A DNA stretch of 47,218 nt from Thalassospira profundimaris (GTDB lineage Bacteria > Pseudomonadota > Alphaproteobacteria > Rhodospirillales > Thalassospiraceae). The DNA lies in NCBI RefSeq assembly GCF_003326675.1, contig NZ_JPWF01000022.1, forward strand, positions 1 to 47,218, read 5' to 3'. The notes under the pieces were generated by a model. It saw only the letters and a list, made by a program, of their open reading frames with translations, was not told where the DNA came from and did no database searches. Below are positions 42,774-47,218 of the stretch, in pieces. The position numbers were made by a program, and so were the translations under genes. The number at the start of each line of letters is the position of its first letter. Position 1 is the stretch's first letter.

Positions 42774-45648
42774 ATCAAAATTCATTCAAAGAGCTGCCTT
42801 CGTCCATAGAGAGTTGGCCGGTGAAAAAATACGGAAAGATAGCGATTCAAAACACCAATCGAGAAAAAATGACCCTAGAAAGTATATTTATGTATATGAC
42901 CCTAGTGTAATCGTGTCTTTTTGTGCTCCCTGGTTTCATGCTCAAGACCGAGAGGACTTAGAACGGAATCTTGGGATTATATTTCCCTCCAAATGGATGA
43001 GTAGAAACAACCCGAACCGGGAGAAAATAAAAGAGCGACTATCGTATGAGCACGGCATTAAGGTTATCAAGTGTCTCTCCGAGCACTCTTTGTTGGATCT
43101 GTATACTAACGAGGTCTCCGACGCGAACCATTTGAGCTGCTTGCTTCCAGCGCATTTTTCTGAGCTGGAAAAAGTTTATCAGAATGTCGCGAACAAGCTG
43201 CAAAGATCAGGGATTTCAATTGGAGAGAACGATTCTGATAGAAGACGCCAGTTTGAAAAACAAAAATTGATAGGTTTTCTCAAGCAACGTCTATCTGAGT
43301 TCGATTGGAAAGACGGCTCTCTCTTAGATGACAGCATTTCCAAAGCCCTGGAATTTCTTGCTGGTCATTACACAATTTCCGATGGATTTGATGCTCAAAA
43401 AGAATGGGATAGGTTTGTCGCACTTAATCAGCTATCCGGCGGCTTTCATTCTCTCGAAACCGTATACGGTCAAATCGACATCTCTGCGAATGATAAGCAA
43501 GTTATACAGAAGTATTTTCTGAATGTGCACAACGATGTTTCTGGACAGATTTTTCGGAAGGTTACTGCTCATTGGGAACGCAGAATCTCGCGACATAAAT
43601 CACGTGAGCACATAGATGGGATTACTATAGATTCTCATGCGATGGCTGATTTGTACCTACTAAACAGAGAGCTTTACAAAGCGCAAAGCGCTTTACGGTT
43701 TGTCTTGGTTACGGCAGACCGGAGTTTGGTGAAAGCCACTTACGGTGGAATTACCTCTGAACAGTTAATTCACGGAGAAGAACTTCTTGGCGAAGAGATT
43801 AGAGAAGATAGCGCCGAGTTTAACTCTCAGTTCGCAACGGAGTGCGTTAGACATATCTGGGCATCAATGACTGACGCGATTGAAGAGGCCCCAATTGAAT
43901 GGGGGAGGGAAAATTCGACGGACGAAGCAATAACGCCAGATCATAATGAGCACGTTTATCAGCTTTTTGCCGGTTTTTTCGCGAAATTCGCAGATACCAC
44001 AGACATTTCCGTTAAAGATCTTGAGTTTATAGCATCCCAACAACACGTCGATTTTGGCACAGTTTATGAAAACATTGATATCGACGAGGTAATTATAAGA
44101 TGGTGTGATCTGTCGGTAGACGTCTTTAATACTCTTGCGCTTAGGGAGACCGAACTAGGCAAGGAAAACGTTAAAAAAATCATCAAAGAAACAATTGAAC
44201 AAGTTTTACATATTGAGAAAACAATAAACGGGCATTCGATAAATTGGGATGAAATATCTGATGTAATTGACGAGCGAATTAGTCAAGCGAAAGACGCACT
44301 AACGATTGATTTGTCCGATGCAGGTATTGGTGCATTAATAAAAGCCAATCAGATCGGCGTAGAAGGAACACCCGATTTATCCTTTTCACTTTTCCCTTCT
44401 GTATCAGATATAATAAAAAAAATATCATTAAACAAGTACTCATCAAAGAAACAATTCACACAAGACTTCGACAACCTTCATGAATTTGAAAACTACGATA
44501 ATTCAAGTAAAGCACCCGATAATAGAATTCGCTGCTATTTTACCTATCTCGTTCTAGGTGCTATGTTTGCATCCGCAGATAAATGGTCAGTTGCTGCAGA
44601 GCACGCAGCACTCGCAACTGACATAGTTTACCGTTCTGCTCTTCGGTCTTCTAGATTGGTCGCACGTCTTCCACGGGAACGAACGTCAGATGGAAAACGC
44701 AAGCATATCAATGGTAGAGAGGCGTTGTTTCTGTCATCTGTTGCAAAGCGTATGACAGCAAACTCGCTGAGTGATCTAGAAGAGTCCGAGGCTGATTTGA
44801 TCCGATCGGCCGGCTTCATGTTCCAAGACCATGACGAGTTACGCCCACTTCTAAAAGACGGTCGCAATCAACTACCTTTCGGCGATCTTGAACTCATTTA
44901 CAAGAGCTCTCCTCTGCGTGACGAACAACTTAGAAATTGGGCAAAAGCTGTACAAAGACATTTCGCGCTCGAACCAATTATGCTGGCTAAGGTTCCTGCC
45001 GAGCATCTTCTTCGCTATTCGCAAGAGTTTCTGGCGATTGCTTTAGCCAAATTCTACATATCAAAATCTGAAGGTGATGATTCTCTTGCGTCCGAATTTT
45101 TCAGAGAAGTAATGGAAAACGCTCAAGTGTCTTCTAGAGCAGTCCGTTACGTCGAGAGAAATGAAGGCCTATCTAACTATTCGAGTGGTGCCGTATTCGC
45201 AGCCATCAACATTATTCAGTCTTCAATTTTAGCAGAAATAGGGCACGATATTGGCTGGATTAACTCTATACCGCCATATGGGCATGAAAATTTAGATTGC
45301 GGACTAGATATTGTTTTTGAATATGCAATGTTGCCTTGGTTACAGCGGAAAACCCCGGGGAAACCACGCCTGCCAATCTCAAAACTCGCGTTGTTTTATG
45401 TTATTGTTGGCTGTTTAATTTCAAAAAATGAGCGTTACAATAAATATTTCGATTGGTCGACTTTTGAGAAACTCCTACCTTCCATCCGGTCATCTAAAGT
45501 GACAAACTATGACCATTCCCGATATGGGATGCTTCATGAATTTGCCATAAACAGAATAAAGCAGGATGATCTCTCTAGTAATAGCCTATCCAAGAGCGAT
45601 GACTTCAAGATCAGTGAGAGCTCTCTCGGCCTAGGCCCGTTTTACTAA
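42760..45648 (+). CDS. Cassette gene 3: 962-residue protein with a split PIN-like domain
   Basis: TTG 42760 is preceded by AGGTGG at five bases and overlaps gene 2. The N-terminal third has the ordered acidic pattern of PIN nucleases: D47 in YVYDPSVIVSF, E108 in CLSEHSLLDL, D291/D297 in TIDSHAMADLYLLN, and D320 in FVLVTADRSLVKA. A helical insert of about 180 residues separates the second and third acidic motifs. Residues about 360-960 are helical and could be a repeat scaffold (for example GREALFLSSVAKRM). The DNA is AT-rich (42841-42900 has 19 G/C of 60). A metal-dependent RNase effector is inferred; the PIN call rests on motifs only. Confidence 0.7.
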   Translation: MKKNKSKFIQRAAFVHRELAGEKIRKDSDSKHQSRKNDPRKYIYVYDPSVIVSFCAPWFHAQDREDLERNLGIIFPSKWMSRNNPNREKIKERLSYEHGIKVIKCLSEHSLLDLYTNEVSDANHLSCLLPAHFSELEKVYQNVANKLQRSGISIGENDSDRRRQFEKQKLIGFLKQRLSEFDWKDGSLLDDSISKALEFLAGHYTISDGFDAQKEWDRFVALNQLSGGFHSLETVYGQIDISANDKQVIQKYFLNVHNDVSGQIFRKVTAHWERRISRHKSREHIDGITIDSHAMADLYLLNRELYKAQSALRFVLVTADRSLVKATYGGITSEQLIHGEELLGEEIREDSAEFNSQFATECVRHIWASMTDAIEEAPIEWGRENSTDEAITPDHNEHVYQLFAGFFAKFADTTDISVKDLEFIASQQHVDFGTVYENIDIDEVIIRWCDLSVDVFNTLALRETELGKENVKKIIKETIEQVLHIEKTINGHSINWDEISDVIDERISQAKDALTIDLSDAGIGALIKANQIGVEGTPDLSFSLFPSVSDIIKKISLNKYSSKKQFTQDFDNLHEFENYDNSSKAPDNRIRCYFTYLVLGAMFASADKWSVAAEHAALATDIVYRSALRSSRLVARLPRERTSDGKRKHINGREALFLSSVAKRMTANSLSDLEESEADLIRSAGFMFQDHDELRPLLKDGRNQLPFGDLELIYKSSPLRDEQLRNWAKAVQRHFALEPIMLAKVPAEHLLRYSQEFLAIALAKFYISKSEGDDSLASEFFREVMENAQVSSRAVRYVERNEGLSNYSSGAVFAAINIIQSSILAEIGHDIGWINSIPPYGHENLDCGLDIVFEYAMLPWLQRKTPGKPRLPISKLALFYVIVGCLISKNERYNKYFDWSTFEKLLPSIRSSKVTNYDHSRYGMLHEFAINRIKQDDLSSNSLSKSDDFKISESSLGLGPFY

Positions 45649-45905
45649 ATAATAGCGCGAGACGGTTATCCACCTCCAAGCTGCCTCCTATGACTTGAAC
45701 TATAGGTCGTCTGTACCGTTCTTCTGTGACACCGCAGCTCCCAGGGAGCCGTAGTTTCTGTGGAACGGCTCAATGTGCTGCCACCATATACCGCGAAGCA
45801 CAAAGCGCTCTCAAGACCGTAGATTGGCCCCAATCAGCATCCCACATCGCTCTAGAAACACACGCAGAAGATAGAATCAGCTGCCCACACTGACGAAGCC
45901 TCCAC

Positions 45906-46937
45906 TTAAGCTAGGCTCACCCCGTTGATTACGATCCCTAGAATATCTGCCTGACGGCAAATCTCCGGAAGTAAATGGTTTTGAGCTATATCGCGGGCAC
46001 ATCGACTATTCGCAGATAATAGCAATACATCTTCCCGCAATGTGGCGTTAATCTTGGGCAACCACGCCCCCGGATTTCGGCACCCAGGTAGTTCCCTTTT
46101 AGAAATTATTTGGCATATTACACGCCATACATCAGGTGCAGATTGATCATACACTTGCGGTAATTGAGAACACTCATCGGCCAACAGGACACCTGGTTGC
46201 AAATCGGCAAGGGCATCCAGTAGCGCCAACCGAGAAGGTCTTTTTCCCTTCTGTCGCAAACCATCAAGCTCCAGCCTAACGGCATCTAAACCAAAGCGGT
46301 CAATCGCTTCATTCACCCGTAGACACGCATTCGCCAATGTCCAGGGCTCCGAACACAATCGCTGCCACTCTCTAGCTAAAATCAAACATTGATCATCGAC
46401 GGCAGGAAGGACGGTTGCTCCGGTTCCAGAAACAGTATTTTCCTGTTCCTTTTCATCCGTGTTTTCTTCTTTATCCGTGTTCTTCTTATTGGAACCGGCA
46501 CTACGTGCCGGTTTAATACCGGAATCAGATGCCGGTTTAAGGGAACCAGATGCCGGTTTAGAACCAAGACCAACCAATTGATAAGAGTTGCGATTGCGAA
46601 GTCGGCCAACAGCTCGGCTTAGCTTGGCGACCAACCCAAGTTCGCTCAAACGTTTAAGCGCCTGACGCACCTTGCGATCAGACAAACTTGCTTCGCGTGC
46701 AATCGTCTCAATCTTCGGAAAACATGCTTGACTGCGATCATTGACGTGGGATGCCAGAACAATGGCAACGCAGATCTCAGCTGTCCTTAAATCAGGATGA
46801 TGAAGTATCTTGGTCTGCACCCAGTGCCAACGGGCAACGGCAGATGTTCCGATGCATGCAGATTGCTCTGCAACTGCGCCGGTTTTCGCTTGGGAATATG
46901 AAAATGTCATGCGTGGTATCGGCCAGAGTTCAAGCAT
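45906..46937 (-). CDS. Replication-initiator-like protein (winged helix plus DnaA-N-like domain)
   Basis: From ATG 46937 it has 343 residues; an in-frame TTG at 46955 would add six. An N-terminal winged helix-turn-helix (about residues 35-105: CFPKIETIAREASLSDRKVR, then ALKRLSELGLV) resembles plasmid and phage initiators. A low-complexity linker with repeated KPAS motifs and a charged K/E/N/T run follows (about 120-165). The C-terminal 75 residues (VWRVICQIISKRELPG, WLPKINATL, LLLSANSRCARDIAQNHLLP) resemble the DnaA N-terminal domain. It probably initiates replication of the excised element. Its start region abuts a short plus-strand promoter-terminator unit. Confidence 0.72.
   Translation of the reverse strand: MLELWPIPRMTFSYSQAKTGAVAEQSACIGTSAVARWHWVQTKILHHPDLRTAEICVAIVLASHVNDRSQACFPKIETIAREASLSDRKVRQALKRLSELGLVAKLSRAVGRLRNRNSYQLVGLGSKPASGSLKPASDSGIKPARSAGSNKKNTDKEENTDEKEQENTVSGTGATVLPAVDDQCLILAREWQRLCSEPWTLANACLRVNEAIDRFGLDAVRLELDGLRQKGKRPSRLALLDALADLQPGVLLADECSQLPQVYDQSAPDVWRVICQIISKRELPGCRNPGAWLPKINATLREDVLLLSANSRCARDIAQNHLLPEICRQADILGIVINGVSLA
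46453..46560. repeat. Iteron-like repeats and AT-rich tract inside the initiator gene (possible origin)
   Basis: TGCCGGTTTA occurs at 46506-46515, 46530-46539 and 46551-46560 (24 and 21 bases apart, about two helical turns). An inverted partial copy makes a perfect 8-bp dyad (AACCGGCA 46493-46500, TGCCGGTT 46506-46513). Two copies share 14 bases (CAGATGCCGGTTTA). A pyrimidine/AT-rich stretch (about 46436-46490), itself with an 18-base period (ATCCGTGTT at 46455 and 46473), lies next to them. Lambda-type origins have this layout within the O gene. Confidence 0.5.
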
Positions 46938-46948
46938 CGCATTTGTTC

Positions 46949-46976
46949 TTGACAAAGCGATCCCGTCGCCTAAACT
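46949..46976 (+). promoter_or_regulatory. Candidate plus-strand promoter beside the initiator start
   Basis: TTGACA at 46949-46954 is a perfect -35 box; 16 bases later TAAACT (46971-46976) is a moderate -10 box. The only thing downstream is a strong terminator 45 bases away, so it would make a short RNA. It overlaps the start of the minus-strand initiator gene. Confidence 0.5.
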
Positions 46977-46982
46977 CGAACC

Positions 46983-47048
46983 CAGATTTCCGAGGGGCCA
47001 AGTTTAAGCCTTTCCAAGAACCCGCTGCGCCAACAGCGGGTTTTTTTA
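46983..47048 (+). ncRNA. Putative short RNA ending at a strong terminator
   Basis: Between the promoter candidate and the terminator is room for a transcript of about 65 bases. It would be complementary to the leader of the initiator mRNA if that mRNA starts upstream of 46983 on the minus strand, which is how counter-transcribed RNAs limit plasmid initiators. No expression evidence is available. Confidence 0.35.
47021..47047 (+). terminator. Rho-independent terminator
   Basis: A perfect 7-bp stem (47021-47027 and 47034-47040, arm CCCGCTG) is followed by seven T. It ends no plus-strand protein gene; the only plus-strand transcript in reach is the short RNA proposed above. On the minus strand the tail is only TTCTT, so it is mainly a plus-strand terminator. 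Confidence 0.75.
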
Positions 47049-47144
47049 TTGTCTAAATTCTTGAAAAGTCTGGGAAAATGAAACTCGGTTGCGCCGCCTC
47101 CTCTTGATGAGGGTATGCGCCCGAACTTTTCTCTTGTTTCGCGA

Positions 47145-47178
47145 ATCCGTCGAGTCTATATCTCAAAACTCGACGGAT
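47145..47178. repeat. Inverted repeat next to the right attachment site
   Basis: A perfect 11-bp inverted repeat (ATCCGTCGAGT 47145-47155 and its complement 47168-47178, spacer 12) ends ten bases before the right attachment repeat. No T-run follows on the minus strand, so it is a poor terminator. It may be a recombinase or accessory arm site. Confidence 0.45.
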
Positions 47179-47187
47179 CGGAAAGAG

Positions 47188-47206
47188 TGGTTGCGGGGGC
47201 AGGATT
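47188..47206. repeat. Right attachment repeat (attR), tRNA 3' end
   Basis: The first 14 bases equal the left repeat at 7721-7734 and all 19 equal the orphan copy at 7554-7572. Here the repeat continues into an intact tRNA T-arm, so the element keeps a functional tRNA at this end. Confidence 0.72.
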
Positions 47207-47218
47207 TGAACCTGCGGC
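47188..47218 (-). tRNA. Partial tRNA gene, probably initiator tRNA-fMet (3' end)
   Basis: Read on the minus strand, the window edge gives a T-arm (GCAGG-TTCAAAT-CCTGC), the acceptor strand CCCCGCA, discriminator A and an encoded CCA. CCCCGCA-ACCA is the 3' end of bacterial initiator tRNA, whose first base C does not pair with A72. The 5' half is outside the window, so an elongator tRNA beginning TGCGGGG cannot be excluded. In alphaproteobacteria tRNA-fMet commonly closes an rRNA operon, so one may lie just to the right. Confidence 0.78.

Larger units (their letters stand above)
7721..47201. mobile_element. Conjugative integrative element (ICE) at a tRNA-fMet 3' end
   Basis: About 39.5 kb lie between direct repeats of a tRNA 3' end. 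Inside are a full conjugation module (traKLM-like leader, virB2-virB11, virD4, primase, relaxosome protein, relaxase, RP4-like oriT), a replication-initiator-like gene and cargo (type I restriction, a Gabija-like pair, a serine recombinase, an unknown three-gene cassette). Base composition shifts from GC-richer transfer genes to AT-richer cargo. No tyrosine integrase is in view, so the excision enzyme is uncertain: the serine recombinase at 38416 may serve, or an integrase may have been lost. Confidence 0.75.

Noticed and set aside
45727..45776. Imperfect dyad centred near 45743 (GCTCCC-A-GGGAGC)
   Set aside because: The loop is one base and the outer arms pair only in patches; there is no T-run, so no terminator or RNA can be claimed.

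Overview
The window reads as part of an alphaproteobacterial chromosome interrupted by a conjugative integrated element of about 39.5 kb. Marine Rhodospirillales of the Thalassospira type are my best guess from codon use and gene style, but no gene here proves the taxon. The left flank (1-7542) is ordinary chromosome. It holds a minus-strand operon for a polar amino-acid ABC transporter with an RpiR-type regulator, an N-acylamino-acid racemase/o-succinylbenzoate synthase-like enolase and a GNAT acetyltransferase, followed by a divergent dapE. The right edge (47188-47218) is the 3' end of a minus-strand tRNA gene, most likely initiator tRNA-fMet.

The element is bounded by direct repeats of the tRNA 3' end (7721-7734 and 47188-47201); an extra 19-bp copy lies at 7554-7572. 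From the left it carries an IncP-like DNA-processing leader (traK, a small HTH protein, traL, traM). A VirB-type type IV secretion operon follows (virB2, 3, 4, 5, 6, 7, 8, 9, 10, 11, virD4), with several small membrane proteins, a minus-strand gene wedged between virB5 and virB6, and a 738-residue secreted protein with six Cys-pair repeats between virB10 and virB11. An ArdC/DUF5710/Toprim primase-like protein closes this operon at a terminator. A ribbon-helix-helix relaxosome protein and a MobP relaxase come next.

The cargo begins at about 27.5 kb. A tightly overlapping minus-strand operon encodes type I restriction-modification (hsdM, hsdS, hsdR) followed by an OLD-family ATPase/Toprim nuclease and a UvrD-like helicase, that is, a Gabija-like pair. 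Upstream of hsdM lies an RP4/IncP-like oriT (38118-38205; nick predicted between 38195 and 38196). Next to it is a striking array of nine decamers beginning TGC/TGT at exactly 10-bp intervals. Then come a large serine recombinase and an AT-rich three-gene cassette that I cannot assign to any described system: a Rossmann/FAD-like protein, an unknown 258-residue protein, and a 962-residue protein with an apparently split PIN-like nuclease domain. The predicted nick polarity puts this cassette in the leading region, the part that would enter a recipient first.

The right end has a replication-initiator-like gene (winged helix plus DnaA-N-like C-terminus) with iteron-like repeats inside its coding sequence, beside an AT-rich tract. 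A short promoter-to-terminator unit that could encode a small counter-transcribed RNA lies next to the gene start. No tyrosine integrase is visible; the only site-specific recombinase is the serine recombinase in the interior. The most promising candidate for an undescribed system is the cassette at 40283-45648. The oriT with its phased decamer array and the Cys-repeat secretion protein come next.
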